Source: Callaeas wilsoni
Taxonomy: Eukaryota; Chordata; Aves; Passeriformes; Callaeidae
NCBI GenBank assembly: GCA_013398955.1
Contig: VWPU01000897.1
Span: forward strand, 1 to 64,000
Reading direction: 5' to 3'
Length of the DNA stretch: 64,000 bases
Shown here: positions 13,365 through 40,400 of the stretch, piece by piece
How positions within the stretch are numbered: the first letter of the stretch is position 1
How the letters are laid out: every line of letters starts with the position of its first letter
Notes under the pieces: model-generated
What the model saw: the letters and a program-made list of their open reading frames with translations, nothing else
Database searches by the model: none
Told to the model about the DNA's origin: nothing
Program-made: the position numbers and the translations under genes

Positions 13365-13615
13365 GTTAACTCAATTTTTTTTTTTTAAATACGCTCTCCA
13401 GTCATAAGATTCAATTTAATTCATCAATGTGCATACCTGAGGTGCTAGGTTGTCTACATTCAGTTTTCCTGGAAGAGATACTAAACTGAGAGAAGCCAAT
13501 ACAGGATATTTTAGCTGAACTGTTCATCTTCTTCAAATCATTCTTCCTTTCCAAGGAACTTGTACACCTACTGACAAAGGGTGTAAAAGAACACCATAGA
13601 TCCTTTATTTATCTC

Positions 13616-27693
<14,078 letters not shown>

Positions 27694-27701
27694 GGCCGTG
27701 G
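27694..27701 (-). other. ARL6: ARL6 5' UTR fragment in the start-codon exon
   Basis: Eight bases lie between the CCAG acceptor and the ATG. The acceptor is preceded by a modest pyrimidine tract (GTCCCTGTGATTTCC). It is inferred from splice-site appearance only. Confidence 0.55.
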
Positions 27702-29919
27702 CTGGAAATCACAGGGACCACCTGTCGTTCAGGGAATCAGAGCTGTTGGAAAAGTGCTACGTGCAGGGCAGCGCTGGCACCGAGCGTGGGCATGGGGCCG
27801 AGCAGCCTCGCACCGGGGAAGGGACGGCGTGAGCAGGACCCTGCACCAACACTGTCCCAGAGGCTGGCTCTGCACATAAGCACACGGAGGGTAAGCTGAT
27901 TACAGCCAGGAGGCCTCGATACAAAAGTAGACTGGCTGTTTATAGCCCTGTCTCTATCACACAATGCCCTTGATTCGCTGGGCAGAAACGCTGCCATGGT
28001 TCGGAGCAGCTCGAACAGGGGCACAACTGCAGTGCCACCAGGGCTCCCACCAACCTGAGCAAAAAAAAAAGGAGGGCCATTATATTTACCTCAGATTGTC
28101 AGCAGGCCATCATTCAGACAACAAAACACTATTTCCCTTCTTCGGCACCTGCTACACAATCTACTGAAGCCTGCATTAAATAAAGCACCCTTTGTTGATT
28201 CAATTCAAACTCTTAACACGTTAAATTAGGAACTCTTCATTCACCACAAATAGAAACTGATTAAAACAGATTTAACAGACACCAAAACATTCACCCACAC
28301 ATCAGGGAGATGCCAAAACCTCTACTGCTGCCCAGACTCTGGCTGAAGTTACCTGGCAGTGGCACATTCAAAGGAGCTTACGTCACGTGTTCCCATGCAA
28401 TACCTGGCTAAACACACTCTGCAAAGAGGAAAACCCTTGTCTGTCCTGAATGAATTCCACCAGAAATAATTTCGGCATTCAGACAACTGAAATCGTTGAG
28501 AGTGAATGAATTCCACCAGAAATAATGAATGAATTCCACCAGAAATAATTTCGGCATTCAGACAACTGAAATCGTTGAGAGGCCTTCAGTAATAAAGCAT
28601 TTAATTCATGCCAGAGGAATTCATTTCTGGAATGGTGAAGGCTGCTTTTTTCCTTATTAAAATGAAAACACACAGCACTGGACAACTCAGGTTGCAAACT
28701 TAATAACTCTAGGAAATCATAGCAGGAGGAGGATAAAGAAAAAAACCCCATCAATAACAAATCTTTGATCACACCTTTTTACTAACTGATTACAAAATGA
28801 TGATTAACTGCTTTTTAATAATTTTACAACTTCGCATTTAATAAAGTCACATAAGTAATCATTCTGGCTAAAGGATGAGTTTTCCTTTTTAATTACAGAT
28901 GTTTTTTAGAGCTTTACCTAGTGCATTCTCATCCAGGGCTGGTAGTGATCTACAGAGTGCTTTGTGCATTACAGCTACACAGAGTAATTAGCAGGTTAAA
29001 CAAACCCAACACCAGCTACAGCAAGTCTCTCATCCTAACTCCCTTTGTTTTATGCCCCACTCGTTTTCTAACCCATCCATACAACTCTGAAACCAGATTA
29101 AGGCTGTTTATTATCAAATTAACCTGACAAAACCCTGCTCCAAGACACATTACCTTCTTATCCAATCAAGAGCTTCACCTATATATTCTAGATGACAGGG
29201 TCAAAAAAATACATTGTAGGCACTCCTAAAATGAAACAGGAGGAAATGCCCTTAAAAATACTTCTAGGGCTTCACTTTTAACTCCAAAAACCTAAATACA
29301 AAACAATTCCTAGCAACATTTTAATTACAGCCATGTGTTTCTAGGAAATTTTCCTACCAGTTGGCACAGTCATTATTTAAGAACACAGTGGGAAAGAAAT
29401 GTACCTTTGACTTCTTGCCCTGCCCCTTTTTTCACGTTTTTTCTCATCTGCGAAGAGTTACAGCAGTTACAGCTGGCACAGGTGCCTTTTTTCCCCTTCT
29501 TTTTTTGCCTACAATGCTATGCAGCATACATCAGACATCTCCTAAAATTATTTAATTATTAGAGTTTGGTCTGGGAGCTTATCAGCAAACTCTATAAGCT
29601 TTTTTCTTAAGAAAGGATGTTCTTTCATGTCTGATCTTTGTCTATTTGCAAACAGAAATGAAATGTCCATGAAATAGAGCGCAGCCAACAAACAAGCTCT
29701 AAGTAAGTGATGTCCGGGTGCTGGAAAGACAAATGAGTTTTTTCGGTAGAATTGCCTTGTTTAGGTTTAGGGCTGGATATATTTCAATGGTCTCAGATTC
29801 AAAAGCAGGGAAAGACGGAGAGAATCCTTAACCAGCAAAAGACAGAATACTAATCAGTGAGAGAACTAGGTGACTTGCAGTCAGTGAATACCAATACCTT
29901 TGTTTGCTAAAATGTACAA
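27702..29919 (-). other. ARL6: ARL6 first intron (5' UTR intron)
   Basis: This stretch lies between the promoter island and the start-codon exon. I see no coding exon in it. It holds a nested tandem duplication at 28447-28581. The part next to the start codon (27700-28050) is moderately GC-rich and gives several overlapping short open frames that do not look like proteins. Confidence 0.6.
28447..28581. repeat. Nested tandem duplication: 56 bp, 23 bp, 56 bp
   Basis: A 56-bp unit starting TGAATGAATTCCACC occurs at 28447-28502 and again at 28526-28581 with no difference. Between them, 28503-28525 repeats only the first 23 bp. The identical copies indicate a recent duplication, probably by slippage at the TGAATGAA ends. 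Confidence 0.95.
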
Positions 29920-30700
29920 ACAGTGAAAAGCTTTGGTAGTGGCCGTGCTGGCTTGGTGCCTTCGCGGCGCAGCGCCCCTTTCTGCGCAGAACCAGAAACA
30001 AACCTAACACCTCGGCTCTGTGCCGGGCTCGGCCTCTGGCACAGCGGCTGCAAGGACCTAATTCGGGACAACACCCGGGTGCTCGGGATCGCGGCTGCCA
30101 GGACCGGCCTTCCCTCCCTCCCTCCCTTCAGCAGCACAAGGCCTCGAGCCGCCCCGCCAGCCGGCAGCGACCCTTCTCCCAGGCCGGGACAGGGTTTCCT
30201 CTCCCCGAGTGGCACAGGGTCCCCCCGGGAAGGCCGGCACAGGGTCCCCCCGGGAAGGCCGAGACAGGGTCCCCCNGGCCCCAACACTGGGCCCGGGAGG
30301 CGCCGGCCGGGCCCGCCCGCCGCCGCCGTTGCCGAGGTAACCGGTGCCCCACCTCCTCCCCGCCCCACCAATCCCGTCCCGCCGCCCCTCCCGCCCCGCC
30401 TCTTCCGGCCAATCGCGGGGCGGGGCCCGCCCGAGGCCACGCCCCTGGACGCTGTGGGGCTGAGGGGGCCGGGGGAGGGCTGAGCGACGGCCTCTTCATT
30501 CTCCGTGCCCAGCGCCTCTCCAATTCCTTGTTTCCGACCACTGCCTCTCTTCCTTGCGTAGCAACAAGAAGAGCGCTTGGATACATCCTCTTGGGGATTG
30601 CGAGATAACCCAGAAGGGAACCCCTAAATAAGAACGGCCAGCCCCCGGCCGTTCCGAGGCGGGCGCTTTGGCGGAGTAGGGAAAATCTCAAGTGCACCCG
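29920..30700 (-). promoter_or_regulatory. ARL6: CpG island promoter of ARL6
   Basis: This is the only large CpG-rich block between the two genes, and it lies 2.2 kb upstream of the ARL6 start-codon exon. The core at about 30340-30440 has GC boxes (CCGCCCC repeatedly, and GGGGCGGGGC near 30417), two CCAAT motifs (near 30368 and 30410) and an ETS-type CTTCCGG (near 30401). There is no clear TATA box, which is typical of a housekeeping or ciliary gene. A non-coding first exon is expected to its left, but I could not fix its donor. A plus-strand GAG|GTAACC donor-like site near 30336 leaves open divergent transcription. Long open frames on both strands here reflect few stop codons in GC-rich DNA, not proteins. 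Confidence 0.8.
30186..30285. repeat. 25-bp GC-rich minisatellite, about four copies, containing an N
   Basis: Two exact 25-bp copies (30211-30235 and 30236-30260) are preceded by a diverged copy (30186-30210). A partial copy from 30261 is interrupted by N at 30276. The shared core is ACAGGGTCCCCCCGGGAAGG. It lies within the ARL6 CpG island, probably in or next to the 5' UTR or first intron. The N suggests the assembler did not resolve the array. Confidence 0.85.
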
Positions 30701-33700
30701 TCACTGGGGCAATGGCAGCAGCAGGCCTTTGGGTAAAAGGCAGCCTGTCCAGGCCAGGCACTTTGGAATACACTTTGGAATTTTTTTTTTCCTTGCTGCG
30801 TAGCAAAGTCCCGTCAGACTAGTTCTAGGTCTGCAGCACAAACGTAAAATCACTTAAATCATTTAATTTGCACTCGTAAGAGGAGCACATACGGACTAAA
30901 ACCCACACTCTTTTCTACCACACACATTTAGCTGCCAAAACTGTCCTCGGTTCTCTGACAGTGAGCACTTTGCATTTACCAAATGCTGACAAAAAGACTC
31001 CTCCGCTTTTTGTGTGGAACAGCAGCAGGAGTTTCCCTCACCCTCCCACCTCTGCTGAGGGATTCGCAGGATGTAAACGCTGTTCTGTACTCATGCCGCA
31101 TGGCCTGGAAGTCCAAGCCAGCTGGGATAACCTAGTCCCCTGTGCTCTACCTCACTACAGTCTTGTATTTCTGTAATTCCACATTTTAAGTGCCTTTTTG
31201 GGTTTGTCCGTCACTTTGGAATAAACAGTGACTGAGGGGTGGAGTGCACGGTTCTGCTCCCTCTTCCCAAAACGTGGTCTGTGCTGCTTTTTGCCTGGAA
31301 GAAGCAAATTTCCTTCAATTCCTTCATTCTGAAAAATTCCAATCTAGTTTTAGGTATGCTGAATGCAGCTTTTAGACTACAGTTCCAACTTCTGCCCTGG
31401 GGAGAGGATGGAGAACTGAGGAAACAACTGTTTGATAGTGGACGCTCCTTTCATTAAAAATATTGTCAGGAGCTCTCTGTTATGATGGACTTTACATTGA
31501 CCTTCAAAGCTCAAAAATACTACAAATACTTTGTCTTTGGTTTGGCTTTCTAATTCTTATTGTTGCTTTCATTATTATTAAAGGTTTGAGGTAAACTGCT
31601 GTTGTGATTTCGTGTTTCCTGTATGAGGAAGGCTCCGACTAAAAGATGAGATTCCCTTGTAGTGGCATTATGAGCCACTAAAGGAGAAGTCAAGGAGCAT
31701 AAATCCCACAGTGAAACTCTGGGATGAAGCATTTCCTAAAAGCTAATGAGGTTGTGAGGTATAGATATCGTAGAGTGTTGTCTCTATTTGAAATCAGTCC
31801 ATATCTGAGGAGTAGTTCTGAATAAGGTGGAGAACATGGCAAAGGCATTTCTGTAACCAGATCTAAAATGAAATATTCATTCTTCATTATGCACACTGTG
31901 TCAAACCTGACCGTCCTTGGTGAGAAAGCTCTGCCCATGTAAAATAAGCAGGGTGTAATGGACTGTGGGCATCTGACACTCATTTCCTGTTAATCTACAG
32001 CTACTTCTGTTCAGTTTTGCATTGCATGCATGCGATTTTATGCAATGAAAGGCTCATTATAACTTTAAGCTTTTTGAGGTAGGGTCTGGTTATTGTATAT
32101 GGCATTCACTTCTTTGTGAATCGTCGTGCATTATTTACATAATATGATCAGTTTTAAAACTGCTTTTGTCAGTGAAAGCTTTGTCAAATACTAGAGAAGG
32201 AGCTGCATGGCTCAATGAATCACCATGAGGAGGGTGAACAGTACTGCAGAATCTTAATAGCGCATTAAAAGCCATCTAAAATTCAGATTCACAGTGTTCC
32301 CTGAGAAGGAGAGAGCACTGCTGCTTGCAGCTCTTAATGTGCACAGGTTTTTCCTTGATGCTGTGAACTCTGTGTGCTTTTTGAGCGTAAATGCTCAGTG
32401 GTAAGCACCGAAGAGCATTTTTTAGCTGAAAAAAAACAACACCACCCCGAAGCATCTCAAGTGTTGGAGCGTATTGCCAGTCCATCTTTATTAGTACACC
32501 ACCCTGTGTTAAGCAGCTGGGGTTTTTTTTTTGCATGATCATGTATGACAGGCTTCACCGTGGATCATTATATTAGTAACTTAAGGCCAAACAAACACCA
32601 TTAACTCAAAAATAACCACCAGTACTGTAACTTTTATTTGCTAATAAATATCTTAATAAACAGGCTTACCCCATCTGTAAGACCTGATAATGCCTCTTAG
32701 GAAATCATAGAAAAATAAAATACAATAATAATCAATAACTTGTACTTTGTACAAAAATCTCATTATGTTGCTCAGCAGGTAGTTTTGCCAAACCCCATAT
32801 TCTTTCTGCAAAGAGATGGCATATGTGATGCAATTCACCTTAAAAACACTCTAATGTTGAGAGCTGAGCATTCTATTACACTATTAACTTGTAGGCATGC
32901 CAGCACATGAAAACTTACATGAAACATCATAGTATCGTAGGAATAGAATCATAATAATAAAGAAAATAAAGATAACACCACTTTTCAGTAAATAATAACA
33001 ACTTCACGTCTAATGGAAATTCCCCTTGGGACTGCAAATCAGTAGGGTAAGCTTTTTATTCCGTGGATATTCCCACAGCACTGTCATAAACAGGCAAAAA
33101 GAAAATGCAGTGGGACGCGTACGGGAGATTTACGAGGTGAAGAAAAGTAATTCTGAAGAGTGAGGCAGTCCCAGGGGGAAGCGTCGACACTGGCTGTGCA
33201 ACGCTCATTCTCCCAGAACCCGCAGTCCCGGTGCCACACGAGCTCAGGCTGGCGGAGGCGGAACCCAGAGCCTCTGGTACTGCAGCGCCAGGGTGGCTTG
33301 GCTGGGAGATGAGTGCTGAAGACTGAGCCACGGGTAGTTGTCATTATTCAAATACGTCTTGGTTGAAGAAGCAATGGCAAAACAAACCTTCGCAGGGGTC
33401 TTTAAAGAAAAGGTGGGTTTCAGACTGCTGGTAAGGATATGAGATCTGTGCTGAGGCCATGGTTTGATTTTGTAAAATAATTTGCGAGTATTATGAGTAT
33501 ACCATTGCTTTTGAAGCCATCTACCTCTGAAGTTCTGACATGGCTGCTTAAATATATAATCTAAAGTGTCTGTCATCAAATATTTATTCATATATACACA
33601 TACATTGATACATTTTATGGCTATGCTAGAACAGCAAACTATGAAGAGCAGTCATATTTAGTTTTGTACAATCTAATTTCACAGAAGAGACAGAGATTAA

Positions 33701-34404
33701 AACCCCTTTTAATTCAGATACATTTAAAACCAACACACAGAAATAGATAGAGGCTATCCTGAGAAAACATACCAACCACGTTATCTTCCAAAATTAAATC
33801 AAAGCTAATGTTTGGAAGGTAGTAAAATATTCTTTTTGTATTTATTTTTTTCTGAAAGTCAAAGTTTTGTTTTTTTTTTTTAAAGTGATGACGAAATTAA
33901 AACTGTTAATTCCAGCTAGCTCAATGAATGTTGCTTTGCTAGAAAAGAAACTATTGCCTTTCAGTAAACAGGGTCACATGATCTTTTAAAGACTTTTTAT
34001 TTTCCTTGCTAAACTGCAGGCGCAATCCTGAGAAGTGCAGAGAAGTTCCCGAAGTCAGTAGGATTTATACCACACCAGAGAAGAATGAGCCCTTTTTATG
34101 TCTCTGGGTTTTCAGTCGCGGCACTGCTGTGTGTGTGATGTAACTGATCCCACCAGAGAATGTTGCTATTGGCCTCAACAGAAGCAGATGGAAGGCTCTA
34201 GGTAAGAGCAACAAACACTGAATCCTGTCACCAGAGTTAACAAAGAAACAACTTTTCCCACTTTTAGTGTGCAATAGACCTCTCAAACTTTCTTAGGAGA
34301 GTTGGGAGAAGAAATTGCTGCAGAAGAAATGGTAGTAAAAATGCTACACTGCCAATTCAAAGCTAACTTTCTTGGGGAGAGGCGAATAGGGAATCATGGC
34401 CATC

Positions 34405-34427
34405 AAGGTGTAAAATGCTTACACCTT
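34405..34427. repeat. Hairpin with 9-bp arms
   Basis: The arms AAGGTGTAA and TTACACCTT are separated by AATGC, in intergenic DNA. Confidence 0.75.
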
Positions 34428-37400
34428 GCTTATCAGGAATTCTGGAGTAGGATGGTTTTCTTCAGATAGGGAATTACTGAAAGAATCCAATAAATGGAAC
34501 CACTAAGAGGGCATTTGTTATTTTATTTGCTATTGTGCCATTTATTAACTGGCAAATCTCAAAACTTAGACTGCAATGCACCGGGAGTATGAAGCACCTT
34601 GTTCCAAGAGGCAAATCATCAGCCAGAACTTGTATTATAAAAGGGAGATCATATTGCATCATGGTTTATGCTTAGGAAAGAAGAAAGATAGAAACGTCTG
34701 ATTTGTTTTGTGGGTTCTGTTTGTTTGATAGGGGTGGTGGTTTCATCTTGAATTTAAATCTAGAAGTCTGGGAAATTTTCTGGGGAAAAACCCCCACAAA
34801 CCCAGACCATTTCTGCTAGATACCCTATTAGATGTGTAGGTCATTTTGGTTACTACTTCCAAAGTCAGAGTTGACCAGCCATTCCAGAGAAAATAACAAA
34901 CACTGCAGCACCCAACTTTTGTACCTTGCAGTTTACCTTTTCCATGTTGAAGGCAACCACAGCCTACTTGATCGCATCCCTGAGGTAGCAGCCTTGTCTT
35001 TTAGGCTCAGTGCACTCTCTTCTCCCCATGAAATGAGGCCATCTGTTCCACACAAATCTGTAGAAACCTTTGATTCAAAACCTGTTTCACTCACTTGACC
35101 TCTTCTTATGGACACAACTGACTTTGGATCGTGCCCTGAGGGACCAACCTACATCTCAACCTGAAATGCTTTAACAGAGAAATTAAAACTAGCAAAAAGT
35201 TTTAGCAATCCATTTGAATGACAAGACAGCTCATGTCCTAATAAGTGCTGTTTGTCTTAACAACAAATTAAACATGGCAGTAGTGGGGTGCAGGAAAGGA
35301 GAATCTGTTTGGAGAGCTGGAGCCTACCTACAGAACATATGGACATTGGGCTTCATCCCACTGCCATGGAAGTCAGTAACAAACTCTCACAAATTTGGAT
35401 CACAGCAAGGCTATTGCCTGTTGACACAGAAACTTTTAATTCCTCACAGTCAAATCACCGTCCTAGGAATTACTCCATCAAGATGTTCATTAAAATCATT
35501 CAGCAGGATTTGGAAATATCGGGTGTTTTAGAGCAGAACTTGCCCAAGACAAAAATGGAATTTCCCAAAATGACATTTAGTGACTAAAATAATCTACAGA
35601 TTTGGAACACTGGCTGCACTTTGTCTTTTCCAGCTAATCCTATTGTACACAAAGAGACTGTGATGGTAAGTTATACAGATCAGAGCACCCAGCTTCTTAA
35701 AGAAAAAAAATAATAATCCTATTATGCTTTTCCTTTTTGCCTCTTAATAATTTTCAGTTAAAGCTCAATCTGAATGAGAGAAAACGGAAAATTCGATTTC
35801 TAAGCCAGTATTAAGTGGAGACTTCTACTTTTTACTGTTTATTTAGGTCCCTCTCAAGAAAGTCAGTATGTAGCAATAAGAACAATAACTCATTCAGAAT
35901 TCTGTCTGCTGGACATTTCAATATTAATTGTGACAGCTGTATCTGGTTTTTTTTCCCTAGGCTGGATCCTGAAAGATCAGGAAATAGATTTTTTTTTTTC
36001 CTTCTTATTGCTCAGAGCATTATGTGGTAATGAAAATAGTCCCTAGATTGTTTCATTGAGCACTTTTTCATCATCCCCAACCAGAAATGAATATTTGGGT
36101 TCCAAAGCAGATTTCTCCCAAACCTGATATTCCAGGTTCTAGATTCAAGGTTACTCTTCCACAGTCCCTTGACATCCCATAGTTCAAAATGCAGAGATCT
36201 GGATTTCTCTTTGATTTGTGGGTTTTCAGTCTCAGGGTTTTGGCTTACCTACCACTCAAAGATACATGCTGCTGCTAAACAGTTCTTCACTGAATTGTCA
36301 GAAATTAAGAGGTGTTAGTATAAAGCAAAATATGTTACCCCATGCTGTCTTACAGGTATTTTATAGGGATTTTGATTTTTGATTATGCCTAACTCTAGTC
36401 TTGTATAAAGTCTCATTTCAAATCAACCTTTTTATATGAATTAAGCTGCACAAACACTAACTGTTTACAGATTCAGGAGTTTCTGAAATGGCGCTGAGAT
36501 GTGTGCAGAACTAGTCAAAGTTCTCAGATAGATACAGGTAAAAATTTTGGACAGGAACAAAGTAGACCAGATGTGAAAACTTTAAATTACTTTGAGACGG
36601 ATCTTTTTAATTCTATTGTTCCCCTCATATCTTCACTGTCAGAATTTGCATTTTTTATTCCAGTTTAATTATTCAGCTAAGAAAATATCAGATAATTGCT
36701 AAACCTTTCTGTAAGAGATAGGTACTTGGGAAATCTCTTGCAGGAAAGGAAAGTAAGATATACTCATGTAGGATATTTAAAGAAACATACACACAAACAT
36801 ATTTCATTAAACTGGTGTTACATTATTTCGCATATAAAATATGGAAATATACTTTAATCCATTTTTTAACCTTAGGTGTTTCATCAACCATTTTTGTTGT
36901 TTTTTCTTTTCTAAAATTCAGTGTATCTTTTTGTACTTTATGTTGGCATATCCTTATTCATATTCCTTTGAAAATTTCCCTCTTTTTAACCTCCTAGGCG
37001 TCTGTAAATGGCTGTTAAAAGAAAATAATTTATATACTCTGTAAACATCTTTGCTGATTTCAGCAGAGGAACTCAAAACTTTTTATAGCATGTACTCCAT
37101 CTTCCTAGTTCTGCTGGCTCATGGGCACCTTGCTTCCCCTTTGGGATCACTAATTTCTACAGTAATTAGCTGAATGGAAGAGAATCAGCAAGAAGGGGTT
37201 GGGTGAGGTGGCAGCAGAAGCGTGAGCAGGCAGCTTTCTCCGAGCCAGTTTGAAAATGTTTTTTCTAGCAGTAGAGGAAAAGAGAGGCTGTGCCTTTCCA
37301 GCTAACAAGCCAAGGAAGTTTGGGAAGAACTATACACACACAGTGCATGCCACTAAAAATTTTAAAAGCCAGTGGAGCAAATAAACCCCATTAGTGTTGT

Positions 37401-40400
37401 TGGTAATAGGTAATTAATTCTGTAGGTTCGAAAAATCTGGTATTAGGATATACATTCTATTTACAATTCTTTATGTACATATAGACAACTATTTTATAAC
37501 CATAACATGTCCAACGTATCCTGGTCCATAATCTGAGGAGCTATATACAACACTCATGAATGAGCAGTGTGCACTGCTAAATACAGGATATGATGGTAGA
37601 AGAGTTGTGTGAGCTCTAAGTACCTGGCACTGTCTCATGCAACTCTTTTGTGTTTTTGTTAGGGCTCCTTGGCACAGTATGGACAGATCTTCCCTTTTTA
37701 ACTTATTGTAGGTTTTAGGGAGTTTTTTTTTCCTTTTCAGAGCTGATTAATTTGTCTCCCCAGGAGATTTCAAGATCATTGTCCTACTAAGAGTTAGCCC
37801 AGCCCAACACATCTTTCCCTCACTCTCAAAAAATAATTATAGTACTACTATAAAAAAGAAATTATCTTTGCCATTTATTCAGGAAAGATCCATTACAGTT
37901 GGTGAACAAGGGTATTCTGGAAGAAAACTGTTTAATGGAATACAGAGTTCTTCAACCATGTGCAAATGCCACAAGTGTGTCTACTTTTAGTACTTTTCCT
38001 GGAAGATGCAATGGAAGACAGACTTTTTATTATGATTTTAATTACAGTTGGACTGGATTAGAGGCAAGTCCTCCTTTCTCTGAAGGAATATTCCGAGACA
38101 GAGTGAGCCCATGACAGGGTAGTTAGAGGTACCCAGTGTTCGTAAGAGAAATTCTGAGCTGCCAGAACGCGTCCCATAGAACCATTCCATCAGCTGAGGT
38201 AAAACAGTTCAATACATGGCTGCAGTTTACAACAGGGCCAGCTGGAAATGAGGAACTGCTCTTCAATACAAGGTCAGGTATGTTCTGTGCTGCTTTACCT
38301 TGGTGGCTGATGTGGTCCCATGGGTCATTCTGACATGGAAATTGCTGTGGGTAATGCAGTCTTAGTAGGCACCTCCACAGTCCCAGCTATTCCTCATGGT
38401 AAATCTCAGCTGATTCTGGATAAAGGGGGTCTGTTTGTTACTTATGACCCATCTTTGGATCCTGTAGGAATCTGCATTGAAAAAGAAATTAATGAAGCCC
38501 TGTGTTAGGCTCATCACATATAAAATGGCAAATGGATAGTCAGTCTTAAATGATGTAAAAATCCAGCTACTGCAGTGTTTGAGATCTGTGTCAGAATAAT
38601 CCAAGTAATACCTAATACAATATTGGACACGGCATGCTTGGCCAGAACAACTAATTTATTTGAATTTATTGTTGAGTGCACTATTTGCAAGTAAAGGATT
38701 GCTTTATGCTAGCTGATGTCCTGAAGCGTGGCATGTGTCTAAGCTTTCATTGGACAGACACTGGATTTAAGTTCATGGGAAACAAAAAGGGTAAATTTTG
38801 TTCGAGAAAAATTTAAACGATGTAGCTCAATTCTCTTCCTTTCACCTCATGGCATCCCATTGTTTCTCAGTAACTCCAATGTGCAGACACCCCATGAGTA
38901 AATTCTAGCAAACCTTCTGCTGTGCCTTGCTCAGTTTTAACACCACGAACATTATGAACCAGACCCTCTCTTTTTCACAGGTTCAGCATAAGGACTGGAG
39001 ACAATTAAGGCGTGAGATTCATCTGACCAAGCACAGATGCCTGAATGGATGAGCTATCACTGAATGCAGAGAAACAGGCTAGAATTATCTCTTTATGACG
39101 TCCATGTTTTAACACCTTTTTTTTTTGTTGTTGCTTGCGTATCGCACACTTTATTTTGTGAACTTTTGATGAGTACTTTTATTCCTAAAGCACTCTGAAA
39201 TGTTGGCCAGATTCTCAAAACCAGTCTACTAAATTTGTTTAAATTTGTCAAATTTAAACTCCAGCTGCACACTGCAATATGCAGGATAATTAGAGCTAAT
39301 TTTTTCCTGAAGAAAGAATTCCCTGTAACAAAGAAAGTTACTCTAATTTCACATATAAATTTGTGGCCTGTACAGAACTGAGCTCACATTTGAAAAATAA
39401 TACCTGTTCGTTTGTTTGTTTTTCAGTTAAAAAGAAAAAAAGAAAAAAACCCAAAACTAAAGCAAGAACAGACTTGGAATCAGCACAAGAGCAAATAAAA
39501 TATTTCCAAAATGGGGAAAATGTAAATTTGATCAAGATAACTATTAGAAAAGTGTCATACTGCACCACCACAACAACAGAAAAACAAGCTGTATAAACCC
39601 ACAAAATCCTGGATTTACAATGTTATTAACAAATGTCCTCACTCAAAGAATCCCTTGTTCTTTCCTTTCTGGTTACCCAAACTCTTGTTTATATAAAAAA
39701 TATATCTGATTAATAAATGTTTTAATTTTGTTATATTTCTTTTTCTATTGAAAAAATATTTTCAGTAGTGTCATAAATTTCAAAATTAATTTGTGTGAAA
39801 TATATCCAGGTTGTGTGCATGTAACAATGTCAATTCTGCATCCTCACTACCAAGAACGAAAAAACTGGCAAAAGACAATCTGAAAGTGCACACACATGGT
39901 TTGGGTCAGCTATGAATGATTTTGAAACCCCATTAACAAAGAACAGAGTCATACCTCCTCAGTAATGTGTTTAATTGTGAGAAAGGCTCCTTCCACAGAT
40001 GTCCTGTTGTTGGCCATGGAAGCAATGATAGGCAAAATGGATAATAAAATGCTGAAGCAAAATCAACTTTTAAATTACTCTGTGGTGTGTTAGTATTTTT
40101 AGAAAGGCTTCAGGTAAGTATGGTGTTCTTTCTGTAAGAGCACCTCTACGAAAAAAGTTACTCAGATGCGGAATTCGGGCAGAATTTTTCAAGTGACAGT
40201 CACAGAAAAGAACAATCACTTTTTTCCCCACCGAAGGGCTGTGATCCTGCAAAACTCACGTGCTTGTGCCGGACTGATGAGTTCAGTGGGAATACTCCTG
40301 CTGGCAAAATTACCTTTGGAGCTACAATAGGACTGGAGCTGCTACTCTTTAAACAAGCTCATCAAATTGGCATTGTAGAACACCAGTGACTCCTGATCTT

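Noticed and set aside
29907..30697. Long open frames of 177-189 codons on both strands in the CpG island
   Set aside because: They are proline/glycine/arginine-rich low-complexity frames that cross an N and overlap each other on both strands. This is what GC-rich DNA with few stop codons gives.
32926..32955. Possible CR1 tail units (ATCATAG-like repeats)
   Set aside because: Too short and diverged to distinguish from AT-rich background.
37890..38510. Cluster of short plus-strand frames that looked like a possible broken retrogene
   Set aside because: I could not match the pieces to any known protein, and there is no poly-A tail or target-site duplication.
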